DNA of 64,000 nt from Ischnura elegans (Eukaryota; Arthropoda; Insecta; Odonata; Coenagrionidae). The notes under the pieces are model-generated. The model did no database searches. It was not told where the DNA came from and saw nothing but the letters and a program-made list of their open reading frames with translations. Location: contig NC_060252.1 in NCBI RefSeq assembly GCF_921293095.1, forward strand, positions 3,100,001 to 3,164,000, in the 5' to 3' direction. Shown here piece after piece: positions 1 to 12,029 of the stretch (positions are counted from its first letter, which is position 1; every line of letters begins with the position of its first letter). The position numbers and the translations under genes are program-made.

Positions 1-1287
1 ATATCTCTTAGTCACAAAGACAATCTTCACGCAAGAGATGCCTATGCAGTCACATATGCATTAGCGCAACATCTGCACAGGTTTCTGTGTAAAATACAAA
101 TACAATCACAACTTCCATTAGTGATTGTGCGCAAATTGTCATAGTGACAAATGGTTATTGAGTTCCAGGTTCTACTTTGATAGGTGGGCTAAGACTACAG
201 TAAAACTTTTTTGGTAGATTCTGCAATGGCTGTCTAAAAATTACAGAAAGCCTATAAAAATGAGGTAAATACATAGAACTTTTTGAGGTTTTTAAATTTC
301 TTACCTCGCCAGAATCACATTGAAATTTCAGATGCTTTTGAACCTCTTAATTGTAAGCCAACAAATCAGTTGCATCCTTTTCATTGCTTTTGTTGAGTTC
401 TTAATTTGACCATGCACTTCCTTCGACTGAAATAAATGTAGCGTATGAGGTTAAAAAAAATTGTTGAATATCAGTCCAAACTAATTCAGCATCATGCAAA
501 CGATTCTGTCCATGAAAATTTATTCCTGAAATACAGAGTTAGGCAAACAAAAGATATCAATGGCTAAGTTCTAACAACAAATTTGGCCGGTTTGAAACAG
601 GCATCTTAAACAAAGTGTTATAAAATTGAAAAAATAAAATACAAGCAAAAAACAACTTCTTGTTTGCAAATGAATGCTTCTTTTTTCAATTTTATGAACT
701 TTTGGTTTTTAATTTCAGTGTGCAAATAGCAAATACATATTAATAGTTTTTTTGCTCTCCTGAAAATCTGCTATTTTTGTGCTACGTGTTGCTAGAACTT
801 AGCCATCGATATTACCTATTTGGCGTTTTTTTACCTTCAGCTTTGATTATAAATAAAACGGCTGTACATGCATAAAATATTCAAAATAGGATGAAAATAA
901 AAGAGCTTCTGTTTGCTTTATGAAATTTAGTTTTTCTTTGCATCAAGTAACTTTCTTCAAGGCCAAAATCTTATTGAATTGCCTCTCATCAGAGTGACTG
1001 CATCTAACAGCTGATACATACATACATGCATTCATAAAATACGGAGGAATAAATGGATGCTTACCTCCCAATGCCAATTGTATGTCATCGACTCTACCAT
1101 GACCTCAATAGCCTATTGACCGGCAAAGTCAAGCGTTTTGTGGGGTTCAAAATTATGACTGGCAAATCTCATTCTTTGGCAATTTCATTCTACCTATGTA
1201 TATAAGTTAAGCAATGAATCTAGTCCAAAGGAAATGCCAGACTCTTTGCATTGACTTTGAGTCCTGAAATCATCTCTAAATTTCTCA
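1..1287. other. AT-rich non-coding sequence
   Basis: No open frame of useful length, no recognisable domain and no repeat boundary was found on either strand. The only structure is short A/T runs. It may be intergenic or intronic. Confidence 0.5.
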
Positions 1288-1295
1288 TCTTTGAA

Positions 1296-1550
1296 CAGTG
1301 GCGGATGGATAGGGGGGGGGGGGGGGGCAAAGGGGGAGTGCACCCCCACTTGCAGGGCCAACGCCATTGCCTAACATTTCAGAGCCACAATTGTAACTTT
1401 TTTATATCATAAGATGGCATTGTCTTGTGTAAGTGTGTATTCAGTTTAAATAAAATTTGCATGCGACTTATTTTTCATTACGGTAAAAGTAAAGGAAGTT
1501 CAAGATTTATTTTGTGCCCCCTCCTTGAGTTTTTCCCATATCCGCTACTG
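1296..1550. mobile_element. hAT-type MITE
   Basis: A 255-bp element with inverted ends CAGTGGCGGAT at the left and ATCCGCTACTG at the right. It is flanked by a perfect 8-bp direct repeat TCTTTGAA (1288-1295 and 1551-1558). Inside the left end is a long run of G, and the right end carries GTGCCCCCTCC, a pattern common in CAGTGGCG-ended MITEs. There is no coding capacity. An 8-bp duplication with CAGTGGCG ends points to mobilisation by a hAT-superfamily transposase, so it is a non-autonomous copy. The perfect duplication suggests the boundaries are correct. Confidence 0.85.
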
Positions 1551-1558
1551 TCTTTGAA

Positions 1559-3135
1559 TAGATCTTATAAGTTTTCTTATTGCTGTATAAGTACTCATTC
1601 CTAGAGTTCAGAACAAATTTTGCTCATGAGATGAATTTAAATTTATAAATCGATTTGAATTTTTCCTATATTTGCAAATTCATCGGCACAATGGGTAATA
1701 TTTTTTATATCCAATGCAATCCTCTATTGTTAAATGATTTTGGATGAAGTTATACTCATGCTGAAACACTATGGACTGATATATTAATAGTGTATCATTC
1801 TGTACCTCTAAATTTACTTCCTATATAGGAAGTGGATGGTCAACTTCAGAGCAACATGAAAGCAATAAAATATTCAGTTATAGCTATACTTCAAGTCACA
1901 CATGATAAAATTTCAGAATTTTCCATCTAATTCTCGAGTGACAGGAACTTTAGAAACCACCTAAGTTCTTTTGCCATCATGTTTCTTGAATAATTTTCTG
2001 TAATTTCTGGGGTGGCAATTGGAGATTGAAAGAAAGAATTTTTCTCCATTATCAGTAGTAATGGACAGTAAAATCTGTCACCCTTTGGATACAATTGTGT
2101 CTCTCCCTGAAGCAACACTCACAGCTGAAAAATGCATCGTCCAATAATCATAATAATCGCCTTCCCAGTCTGTCCCCTGATTGGCTGCAAATGTCTCCAG
2201 AAACAGAGATGCATCTGGGAGAAGAGAGTGAGGAAGGAGTGCGTAGTGTCCGTGTAGTGGCTCAGACGGTGGCTCACTTGGATGAGTCCCCCACTCTGCC
2301 CCTGAGCGACCCCACCACTCTCACGCACCACTCCACCAAGAGAGAGGAAGTCACGCACGTCGTGACGATCGCATGCGAGTGAAAAAGAGAGTTCCCGCAG
2401 TGCACACGGTCACACGGAAGGCCTGGGCTGCTGCTGTCTCCTCCGACCCTCATCCCCCTCTCCTTGTTCATCTTGCTGCTGCTTGCGCTCATCACGCATC
2501 ATGTTTGTGGACGGCGCAGGCAGAGGCGCTGCTGCATCCATGGTGCATGCTGTCTTGAGGTCTGTCACAGATGAGGCAGCAGCTGTGCTCCTCTCCGTTC
2601 GCACATCACTGTCCGCCATCAGCGCCTCCTCATCCACCTCCTACGGAATAATACAACACAAAGATGCTTGGAAGAGAACAGTACAAATTACATCGCTCGA
2701 ACAGAAACACACAAAATTTGCTCAAGGAATTTTTATTCATTGTGGAAGTGTTTTTAATGCCAGTGGCTGTGGGAGTTGGTCTACCTCAGCCATTTGAGTT
2801 CCTTCACTCTCCTCCGGCGAGTGGATTTATAAAGATACACTTTTAATAAGTAATGGTTTGGGAAAATAAATTACAGGTTTGCTTTTAAAAGTATGGAAAT
2901 CTTGCAGTATCTAAAATGTCCTCAACTGTCAATTGTGTCTAGGGGAATATTAAGATAATTGTTTTTGGAGGTTGGTTGATTCCTTTCCATGGAAACATGT
3001 TTTGATATGGTCTCTTACACCATAGACATTTAAGATGCATTTTTTTTAAACGAAAAAAGATTTGGAGAGTGTACTTAACAACGAGGGATCTTCCTAGAGA
3101 TTACGAAGTGCTTTCAAGAGGTTATTGACTACAAC
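1559..3135. other. Non-coding sequence with a CpG-rich island
   Basis: Mostly AT-rich. From about 2095 to 2650 the composition shifts to GC/CpG-rich and open frames appear on both strands. On the minus strand a frame starting at 2637 reads MDEEALMADSDVRTER and continues Gln/Glu-rich to 2410. This could be a first exon with a CpG promoter region, but no family is recognisable, the candidate donor is weak, and the opposite strand is equally open. No gene is called. Confidence 0.25.
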
Positions 3136-3149
3136 ACTGGGCAATTTAG

Positions 3150-3637
3150 GGGCGGTCATCAAACAAATTTTTTCGAAAGTCAAAGTTCGACATATTACAA
3201 AATGTAGCCCGACGTACCAAATGAACAGAGAAAAAATTTTGTTCATGTAGGTTGACATCCTACGGTTGCACCAGGGCCGTTTATGTTAAGCTTAGGCAAC
3301 CCGCAACACATTCTCTCTTTTTACGCTATTTCGGCGATAAATGTCGTGATTTTAATGATTTTTTCAGCCGATTCTGCACCAGTCAAGTATGAAATAGTCG
3401 AGTTAAGCAACATAGGTCGAATAATAACGTTTATTATACAATCACCGGTATTAAAATGCAAAGAAACGTAAAAAACTTTGAAATTTTCTTAATTAATGGT
3501 ATATATTTTAATTTGGTGTACTCGTATGGGCATGGTCGCACTAATACGACCCTACCGTTTATATACAACAACATTTTTCCCCTCTCTCATCCTAGAGTAT
3601 GGATCTCCTCATCTCCCTACGGCCCGCCTATGAACTG
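3150..3637 (+). repeat. Left terminal inverted repeat
   Basis: This is the reverse complement of 6053-6532 at high identity. It runs from GGGCGGTCATC at the outer end to CCTATGAACTGA at the inner end. The same short open frame (MQRNVKNFEIFLINGIYF) appears in both arms simply because the DNA is repeated; it is not a gene. Confidence 0.88.
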
Positions 3638-4925
3638 ATATAAATACACTGGTCAGGGATGTGAAAAGCCCTGATGCCTTCATCTGGCGAATAGGTCTTT
3701 CTTGCCTGCAATATCCTTTGGAAGGCTACTCTTCGCGCTTCGACCCATTCATCATTCACCAATGAGGTTGTTTTCTGGATGAGCGAAGAACGCTTTGCTC
3801 TGGATGAATTTCTCAAGAACTCTACTTTTTACGGAATTGTCTTATTCTCTTAAGCATTTCCCAGATGTGTTCTGCTTCTGTAATCTTCCAATTTTTCTTT
3901 ATTGTGAACCCCATAGGAATATAGAGTTTCATCATAGTCTCGGTTATTGAATTCAAAGCCACTGTTGGTCGTCTTGTTTCTATGTAAACGCGGATCATCT
4001 GTTGGCCGTCATTCCCCATCTGCTGTTATTCATTTCCCCATTATCGCGATCAGCCAGCTCTTATGGGATGTATCCCCTGGAAATACCACGAGCCATGTCC
4101 AGCGAATAATTTTGGTATTTGCTGATGAAAGATGAATTTAGTTCAGGATCAGGTAGACCAAGATCAATCGTCTGAAATTTCATTAGAGGTAGCTGCGCAC
4201 AGGTCTTTAGTTGGCGACCAATTGACCCAATGTAGATATTTGGTCCCGTCGTTGGCCGATCAAATTTCTCCAATTTAAGTCGAAGAGGGAGTTCATCTGA
4301 ATGCAGAAGGCACTTAAATCTATAAGGCACGCCCGAGACGCACGTCGATAAAACATATAGCGCCTCCCTTCCAGCCGGTCGCGGTGTTCGAATGTGATCC
4401 ATCACAACCGATGCACCGTATGGAAGACGTGTCAATTATAGCAGCTTCAACTAATTCGAGGATAGAGTTTCCGAGCCATTCTGTTTCTCCTGTTTCAGTT
4501 TATGCATGTCCCAAATGAACCCCGCCGGGTTCTGCAAGGATGACTACATGCTCTTCGGTTATGTCGTGATGCGCACTTCATTGTTGCTGCACAATTCCCT
4601 GATTTTCGTCTTCTCTTTTCTTCCCTCGAAGAACAATGCTATCCTCGGTTGATCTCTAAGCTTTTCCATATCCTCTGAAGTCGCAAGCTCTCTGTATTTC
4701 TTCCTTTGTCGCGCAATTTTCTTCCGGTCGACAATCATCGATGCATGTTCAGGTGTGACCTGGCCGACGTCTTCAAACGCTCCAGTCACGAGGGTTGCTG
4801 CAAACCGCTGGCTACGTTGTGCCTTTTCACCGATTGGCAGGTCACAGGCAGCTTCAGGATGTTGCGCGCCGAGCTATTATAGGATGGGCGGGAGGATGGT
4901 TGCCATTCGTCGCCGAGCACAGGCG
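3628..4925 (-). pseudogene. Broken transposase-like protein of the long-TIR element
   Basis: Read from ~4925 down to 3628, consecutive minus-strand segments in shifting frames form one protein. In order: a VDRKKIARQRKK region (4789-4559); a segment with EEHVVILAEPGG (about 4550-4500); the CIGCDG region (about 4400); then HSDELPLRLKLEKFDRPTTG (4435-4061); YIPMGFTIKKNWKITEAEH (4019-3822); and EARRVAFQRILQARKTY with GIRAF (3816-3628). From memory this order and these motifs match an uncharacterised protein family often multi-copy in arthropod genomes. At least four frameshifts or stops break it, so it cannot be functional. Its place between the inverted ends argues that it is the element's own transposase. 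The catalytic residues cannot be assigned by eye. Confidence 0.6.
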
Positions 4926-6052
4926 GCGAGTCATTTTGAACTTTAGAGCACTAAGACTTGAATTTAGAACCAATTTTCTGGGCAAATGATGGCCTACTTT
5001 CAAATGATTCCTCCGTTTTTATCATTTTTTTCTTTGGCAGCCTTCTTCCAATGTTTTTTTGTGGTTTTCCAATCAATGGTCCCAATCACTAGTTCTCCGG
5101 TTGATCTTTGGTCTAAAAGGAATGATACTTCTTCATTTTTAATTTACGTCTTCGGCTTACAAATACACTAGGCCAATTTTGGAAGACACATTGAGGAAAA
5201 TAAAACAAAATTTTAACATCTTCCTTAAATTAATAAAGTCTCGATGGGCAACAGAGGAATTTTTCTTCTTTGTGCTCTTCATAATTTTTTTACATTTCGT
5301 GTTGTATCTCTAAACTGCCATGAGGATGCCGCGGTTCGACATTAAAGGTCCAGACGCGTCGTTCTACACTTGGTCCACTCTGTCGGCGACAACATGGGCA
5401 ATCTCCTGGACCGATTGATCAAAGTCTCATCTTTCTTGCATCTTTTCCATCTTCACCCATTAGTAATACTTCATAATATCTTCATATGTGGGAAGATATC
5501 TCCCAAACATCTGTCGAGGAGCGCCAAAGAGATGACTCTCAACTGAAGACCGTGTCAATACATTCATTGGTTATTTTAGTTGCTTCTCCATTAAAAAAAT
5601 CACTTCGGCACGAAATCCTTGCCTCACAAAACCTTGCGAAAGGCCATCCACATGTACAAGACAATTCATCAATAGCGTACAGGGAATATGTATATAGTAA
5701 AGGAGAATAGAGGGGAAATGGAGAAAAAGGAGAGGATACCGGCAAATGTTACTTTGTTTTAATTTGTATTTACATAGCCTTCAGCAGCTCACTTCCTTCC
5801 AATCTGTTTAATTACCATTTATCTCCACCAATTTTGGATACAAAAAAGATTGCATCTTAACTGGTACGTCATAAGACTTGAAGGGTGGGTAGTAATGGGA
5901 GAAGCTGGAGTTGGAGCGCCCTCCACGTGGCGAGTTCTGGGTCTCCCTGAGAGCCAGAGTGGCACCTGCTCTCATGGTGGGTGAAGAACTGCAAAATTTG
6001 GAACACGGAGTCATTTTCGTAGACGATGTAGCCTGAGCAGTGCGTTGACCTT

Positions 6053-6532
6053 AGTTCATAGGTGGGAGACGAGGAGATCCTTACTCTAGGATGGGAGAGG
6101 GGAAAAATGTTGTTGTATATAAACGGTAGGGTCATATTAGTGCGATAATGCCCATACGAGTACACCAAATTAAAATATATACCATTAATTAAGAAAATTT
6201 CAAAGTTTTTTACGTTTCTTTGCATTTTAATACCGGTGATTGTATAATAAACGTTATTATTCGACCTATGTTGCTTACCTCGACTATTTCATACATGACT
6301 GGTGCAGAATCGGCTGGAAAAAATCATTAAAATCACGACATTTATCGCCGAAATAGCGTAAAAAGAGAGAATGTGTTGCGGGTTGCCTAAGCTTAACATA
6401 AACGGCCCTGGTGCAACCGTAGGATGTCAACCTACATGAACAAAATTTTTTCTCTGTTCATTTGGTACGTCGGGCTACATTTTGTAATATGTCGAACTTT
6501 GACTTTCGAAAAAAGTTGTTTGATGACCGCCC
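6053..6532 (-). repeat. Right terminal inverted repeat
   Basis: Mirror copy of 3150-3637, ending GATGACCGCCC at the outer edge. The two arms differ by scattered substitutions and small indels, so the insertion is not recent. Confidence 0.88.
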
Positions 6533-6542
6533 GTACTGGGCA

Positions 6543-7215
6543 TGGATTGCTTATGTTCCTGTGGCCAATGAGTAAGAATGTACCTTAATCTCAGCAAATG
6601 TGACGGGCTGTGTGCGATACCTGCCGGTGGCAGCCCCACTGCGCCGTGGGCTCTTCCTGATGGCTCGGCGGTGCTGCAGCTGCTGCTGCAGCTGTGATGA
6701 GTGGAGTCGGGAGAGTGGCTCTGGGTAAACAGCATCCATGTGGTGGGCAGCCATCTGGATTGAAAGAATTGGTCCCACTCTTCCGATTACAGCCAAACAA
6801 AGGGAAAGAATCAATTGGGAATGGAGACAACTCTACACAATCGAATCAAGGTCGCCATATTCCCTGGTGGATGATAACGGCTGAACCATGAATGGGCCAT
6901 CCGAGTGTTACGTACTATGTACTTTATTGAATTTTGAATTGGCAAAGAGGAATATTTTCTCTATTTTGAGAAGAGGGCTTTTTTGAATTGCTTAAAACTT
7001 TCCTTGGAAGGATCCCAGATTCTGATTGATAGAAAAATTGCGATATTATTCCAAAAGTATGATTTGCGGAGAATATTTTCCAATATCTTTTTCCATGCAC
7101 ATGAGTGGTCAGCATCACTCCTATTGGCACAACAGAGCATGACTTCACTTGGGTGCTGCTCTTCAATTTAATGGGGTTCATTGCATGGCTCGGAGCGAAG
7201 ATATATCTATTAATA
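6543..7215. other. Unassigned sequence with a GC-rich patch
   Basis: A patch at about 6590-6830 is GC-rich and open on the minus strand, including a CAG/CTG-rich stretch that reads as a Gln run. No domain is recognised and no convincing splice sites delimit an exon. From 6900 to 7215 the sequence is AT-rich with nothing recognisable. Confidence 0.3.
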
Positions 7216-7405
7216 TTGTATCTACATCTACATACTACTCTGAAAGCCGCCTAACAGGCGTGTGGCATGGGGTGTTGGGACACTAGCCGTTTACACATAA
7301 AAATGAAGTTCTCTAACGAAGTTAGGACTAGCATTTATTAAAATCCTTTATGGGTCAGGGGAAAAATGAATTCCCATATCTATACGTTCAGCAAAACATC
7401 TCTCT

Positions 7406-8475
7406 TTATGTATTGCTTCTGTTAGAACTGGAAATATAGTGGGGCTCTAATATTATGTTCTCCGTGTCGCTCTTAAAGATATCCATTCTCAATTGTTCAA
7501 GCAATCTAAGACTAGTGCGTAACCTCCAGGTCACCAGCGGCTCCCAGTCTAATTCGCTTAACATCTGGGTAAAGCTGTCTGCGCGCCTGTTGAAGTTTTT
7601 GACGAACAGCGAAGCATTTCTTTGTATTTTATTCAGTTCGCAGATTAAGTCTTTCTGCACTGGATCCCATATGCTTGCTGCATATTCAAGGTGTGGTTGG
7701 ATGAGTACGAAATAGCACCTTTCTTTAACTTTCTCTTCTGAAACTCTTCCCACAATATGCTTGATGAATCCTAATTTCTTCAGAGTTATGCCACAAATAT
7801 TCCTCATGAGAGGTTCAAGGTAATCGTTACTCCTAGATACTTCACTTCATCTGTTGCCTTTATGTCAATACCATCCACTGCATAAACATGGTTGAAGTTG
7901 GATGAACTCTGCAAAAAAAATGCACCGACATGCATTTGCTCATATTAAGTTCAAGTCCCAACTCTTGGCTCCACAAATAAATGTTGTTTAAATCCGATGA
8001 TAGAATTTCATAGCCAAACTGATCACTAATTTTGCGATAGATGATAGTGTCATCAGCAAATAAACATATTATACAGCTAATTTGGGAGCAGATGTCATTA
8101 ACGTATATAATGAACTAATGGAGGCCGTTCACACTTCCTTGAGGAACACCTGATGTTACTTTAACTACGTTAGGAACTACTTTTTTTATGATCATTCACA
8201 AAGTCATGTATCAAGTTTACCACTGTTTCGTTTAATCCGCATGACTGTAATTTGTATAAAATTTTGTAGTGAGGTTTCGTGTTGAAAGCTTTCTTAAAAT
8301 CTAGAAATAATCTGTCAACTTGTCTTTTTGATTCACCAGATTTGAGAATGTCGTGAAGAAAGAGCATGAGCTGTGTTTCGGATGATCTACCTTTTCGGAA
8401 TCCGTGCTGACAGCCATGAAGGAAGTTACGACTGTCCAAGAAAGTCATGATATTGCTAACAACAATAAGCTTTAA
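7406..8475 (-). pseudogene. LINE reverse transcriptase, broken
   Basis: The segment at 8448-8170 reads CQHGFRKGRSSETQLMLFLH, the RT finger region, and then LFLDFKKAFNT. Further on, about 8155-7920, the frame gives SGVPQGSVNG and the catalytic-type FADD box (8049-8060). The thumb and C-terminal part follows at 7807-7406 and includes HLEYAASIWDP. Stops (for example just after SVNG) and frameshifts separate the pieces. The motif set is that of CR1/jockey-type LINEs. It is a pseudogene. Confidence 0.8.
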
Positions 8476-8479
8476 TATC

Positions 8480-9330
8480 GTACCTTGGTGGTTGACTTCG
8501 ACATCATAACCCTTACGAAATTGCCAAACTCCAGAGGCACTGACAATTTTTCTGATGAAATCCAGTTCTGTTGAAGATTAAACCTTTTCACTTAACTTAA
8601 AGTTTGGCTAATCGTTATTCAAGGTCCAACCAAATTTCATTAAAAGCTGCCGAGAAACAAGGTGAGTCGGAGTCAAGGTGATCAGCGCGCCGCGTAAGCA
8701 ACTTCTCCCGACTCCATTCGACCTGCATGAGGCCATGGATATATGACAATGAATCTGGTGTCATCATCGAGTTGAATCACCATCGACTTGTACGCATACT
8801 AGAAATAAGAATCTCCTTTTTTGGATTACCTCGAAATCCAAAATGTGCGCACAGGAGGCTTTTTAAAGGCTAATAAATCATTCGTTTTGCCGAGGCAACA
8901 GAAAACGTTAAGTTGGTATAAATCCAGAAAACCTCCCTTTTACCACATATTTGGTAGTTTAAATTTCGGAATTAGTGGTCTTCCGCTGTCCCTTTATTTC
9001 ACTCATCTTTATTGATGCAATGACGATTTTTTTAGTACCTACTAACGCCTTTTCTTATTAGATTAGAAATGCTATAGTCACCTACATGTCACTTTTACAG
9101 AAAAAATTTTAAAATTTCATCGAGACCACTGAGAACACTTAATCAATGAATTTTTTGCTGCATGCAGCACCTTTTAGTTACGTAAAATAATACTTTTTAT
9201 TCATAAAAAGCCATTTCAATCATTACAGACCCTAAAACCTGAAAAAAATGGCAGGTCCTCATTTAGTGTTTTAAATTTTGTCCCCCCTGAAAAACCTTAA
9301 ATCAGGATTCTACTGTATTACACTTTTACT
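8480..9330. other. Unexplained insert between LINE endonuclease and RT
   Basis: About 850 bp where the rest of the LINE is expected but no LINE protein is readable in any frame. A possible splice donor AAG|GTGAGT lies near 8661 on the plus strand, and the DNA around 8640-8780 is less AT-rich. No ends or target duplications were found. Confidence 0.3.
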
Positions 9331-9333
9331 GTC

Positions 9334-9735
9334 TCACAGAGTAAATGCAGGCATTTGATTTTCTAATTGGTAAATAATATCAGCATTGGAGTTCAGAGGT
9401 CTATAAAAAGAGCAAACTTGAATACTCCTTTTGTTACATTGTTTAATTGTACCCCATACACTTTCTATTTTGTTGTCAATTATTTCATGGGCAGCACTGT
9501 GTAAATGTGATTTAACTGCTATAAAAACTCTGCCACCTGCTCTATTGCATTGATTGCAACTGTAAATTTTATATCCTAAAGGAAAAACTTTGCTGTCGTA
9601 TATATCTTCTGTAAGCCAGCTCTCTGTCCCCATGACCACGTCTGCGTCCTGTAAAAATATGCCAGATTTCGGCGCGCTTGTTTTTTTTAATGCTATGGCA
9701 ATTGACTACAACAAGATTAATGTCATATATTTTAC
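9334..9735 (-). pseudogene. LINE apurinic-like endonuclease fragment
   Basis: This is the N-terminal half of an exonuclease-endonuclease-phosphatase domain. The start NLVVVNCHSIKKNK is readable near 9735-9690. A frameshift follows, then VMGTESWLTEDIYDSKVFP (9639 downward) and GGRVFIAVKS. The GTESWL motif is typical of CR1/jockey endonucleases. The C-terminal half with the later catalytic residues is missing. Confidence 0.75.
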
Positions 9736-9936
9736 TTTGAGTTTCGGATGGCTATTTTCCAAGCTTTTGTGTACTGGGCGAGTGAATTTTACTGGGAGTA
9801 CTAATAATATTTGACATGTTTTCTTTCTCTGGAGCACGCATTTTGGGAATAATGACACTATTGTCCAGCGTTACCGCTCCTGAGCTTACTTTCTTGTATC
9901 TTTCGCATTGTGGATTTCCTCAGAGGATACTTTTAA

Positions 9937-10400
9937 TTAAATCATTGATAATCCCGCTAGATGAACTACCCTCTTGTTTAAAAAATACCTACAGTGCTCA
10001 AAAATCCTACGAGTCACCCGTTCCGACGCCTCTTTGGAATAATGCACCCCAGACGAATTAAGGGGAGCCCGGCACGATCTAAGCACCGGCCGAAGATCCA
10101 CGAACTCTGCCCCAATGCTCACACAGAGTTCCCACAGCCTCTCATTGATCCAGGAAATCCTGTCCCAAACTCAAGGGCCACAGTCCGTCCATAGAACAAT
10201 GCTGCAGATAGATAGTCGCATATACACCTGTGCCCCTCCGAACGTGTTCGCACCTCCGAGCTTATATCCTTAGAGGAACTTAAGATGTCATTGGCTCATC
10301 GTTCGGAGGTATCTTTAGTGCCGACATGGGCCACCCACAGGCTACAGCAGTCTGTGTCCATCAGCACTGCTTTTACACCCGCTGTAGTATGGGGTGCTAA
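9937..10400 (-). pseudogene. LINE N-terminal esterase-like segment
   Basis: The minus strand near 10360-10300 encodes WVAHVGTKDTSE, resembling the conserved HVGTNDT motif of the hydrolase-like domain found upstream of the endonuclease in CR1-group elements. It is followed at 10122-9937 by LNSSGVHYSKEASERVTRR, a match to the domain's C-terminal GxHxS region. A stop directly follows TSE. No catalytic serine block (GDS) could be found upstream. Confidence 0.55.
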
Positions 10401-11520
10401 TCCCCCCAGTATACACTGTCTATATCTATCACTAGCCTATATCATAGACCATATAAAGTAGAATATGAATAGTACTTTCTAAAATACCTCGGTAGAAAGT
10501 GAAAAATGAGTGTCAACCACCTTTTTTGGATTTGGGACCTCTGTGCAAAATGGTCCAAAATCAAAAAAAGCTGGTCAAAAGTGAAATTTTAAAACTATTT
10601 CCGAGAATCTTTGGCCGACATTAAAAGAAATGTGAAAGATTGGTTAATAAGTGATATTGTAAACTTGTAATTTCTTTATTTTAATCTGAAATGTACAAAA
10701 TATTTTAATTATCATAGTTTTGTTTAAAAGCCCCTAAAGTTGAAGTTGAAACTTGTAATATAAATGCTATGCTCTCAATGTGCCACATGTTGTATTGAAT
10801 AACTGGAACCTTCTGACAAGCCATATGGCTTAGAAGGACCAAGTTTGTATATGCAAATAAAGGCAATAAATAAAAATTCTTGACTATCGTTTTGGACTTT
10901 CTAGCTTTTTTTTTATTTGGGACTCCAGTGCCCAGTGACACAGTCTCCCTAGGCTCACATGCAGCGGTGACCTACTTTGCCTCTACCATCTATGAGTACC
11001 TATTATAGGTGAAAAGAAAACTTCCATGCAATGTCAAAGCATACACTTCACCCAACGCTTACTCTTTCCTCTCAATTGGAAACATGGACGCAGAAGCGAT
11101 AAAATATAGCTTGTTTTCCCCAACGTCTGCCATGGTGCTTCATTATCTTCAACATGTTACAGGAAAACCTGAGGCTTCAGTACATTTTGCAATTTCATGG
11201 AAATAAAATGGCCGCTGTGATGGCTTGGCGAAACGTTGATGGTTAGACGTCGGGGTAGTAGGGCAGAGCTAACATCTTAGGGGATGGACTGATCGGTGTT
11301 GTAATTTCTTCACCCATTCTGTATTTTGGAGAGATTTTCTTGGGAATACATTTTGAAGAAGGCCTGTCAAATATTTCTCAGTTATTTGAACATTATTTTC
11401 AATCAAGACCACTATTGTTGATTACTGTGGGGTCTATAACTTTATCTAAACTTAAAATAATTATCTTGTAGCCGAACACTAATTGCATAGAGCTTAAATA
11501 ATTCAGATAATATTTTAACT
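10401..11520. other. AT-rich sequence, nothing recognised
   Basis: No coding signal on either strand. Short open frames here lack motifs. Around 10500-10620 there is a loose resemblance (AAAAAGCTGG) to sequence at 18380-18410, too short to call a repeat family. Confidence 0.4.
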
Positions 11521-11590
11521 TCATCATCATCATAAGTCAACAATCGTGAGATTAGATTGATGCAGTTCCCCATTTTATTTGCTCATCTAC
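11521..11590 (-). mobile_element. Short RTE-type LINE 3' end
   Basis: TCATCATCATCATAAGTCAACAATC followed by a decayed gattgatgcagttc region matches the 3' end of the larger RTE fragment at 34008-34330. In RTE elements the minus-strand copy ends in a short trinucleotide tail. Only the last few codons and the tail remain. Confidence 0.55.
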
Positions 11591-11772
11591 TGGCATCCTT
11601 TTGGCTTTCATCTGTCATTTGTTAAAATGCCTGTATTTAAAATACCCAGCTTCAACACTTTTGAAGTTTATAATTTGTATCATAATTAAATCTAAGAAGT
11701 TTGTATGTTTAAAATACATTTTAAAATCAAAATGCATGCAATGTTTTTGTGTACAACTGAAAAGATGGATTA

Positions 11773-12025
11773 AGTTTGCCCTGTAGAAACTGACACTCTT
11801 TCAAAAGTTACACGAGAGCGGTGAATGCCGAAAAGGAATCATAATGTCCAATAAATTGCCCCTTACTTCTGTAAACCTCATAGAATCTTGAATACTTGCA
11901 AACGTGGTTGCGTGTGGATTAATTTGCGAAACATGGTAGCAAGTGGAGCAGTTTGTCCTGTAGAAACTGACGCTCTTCCGAAAGGTACACGAGAGCGGTT
12001 AATGCCTACAAGGAATCATAAGGTG
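11773..12025 (+). repeat. Imperfect direct repeat pair
   Basis: The block beginning CCTGTAGAAACTGACRCTCT and ending GGAATCATAA occurs at about 11779-11844 and again at 11957-12022, with roughly 110 bp between. The copies differ at scattered positions. No ends or coding content; it is an old local duplication or part of an unrecognised repeat. Confidence 0.6.
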
Positions 12026-12029
12026 CCGT

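Larger units (their letters stand above)
3144..6534 (-). mobile_element. 3.4-kb DNA transposon with ~490-bp inverted ends
   Basis: The element is bounded by very long terminal inverted repeats (3150-3637 and 6053-6532), whose outer ends both read GGGCGGTCATCAAACAA. The direct repeat ACTGGGCA occurs just outside both ends (3136-3143 and 6535-6542) and is the likely 8-bp target duplication; a few bases between it and the left end do not align. The interior carries a decayed transposase-like reading frame on the minus strand (3628-4925). From 4990 to 6050 there is non-coding filler. Long ends with an 8-9 bp duplication resemble MULE/Phantom-type elements, but I cannot name the superfamily from the protein. 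Confidence 0.8.
7219..10400 (-). mobile_element. Decayed CR1-like non-LTR retrotransposon
   Basis: On the minus strand, pieces of one LINE occur in the expected order. They are an ORF1 or N-terminal esterase-like segment (10400-9937), an endonuclease (about 9735-9334), a reverse transcriptase (about 8475-7406) and a 3' end (7270-7219). The 3' end has a short stem (AAGCCGCCTAACAGGCGTGTGGC) and a TACATCTACATC tail. The same 3' end recurs on the plus strand at 32165-32270. The stretch 8480-9330 lacks the expected end of the endonuclease and start of the RT, so it is either an unrelated insertion or a deletion scar. Many frameshifts make it dead. Confidence 0.75.

Noticed and set aside
2095..2800. 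Several 60-104 codon frames as a multi-exon gene
   Set aside because: Open on both strands in the same CpG-rich interval with no shared domain or consistent splice sites.
3456..3638. Small protein MQRNVKNFEIFLING
   Set aside because: It is present in both inverted arms of the transposon, with no supporting start context or family; a by-product of the repeat.
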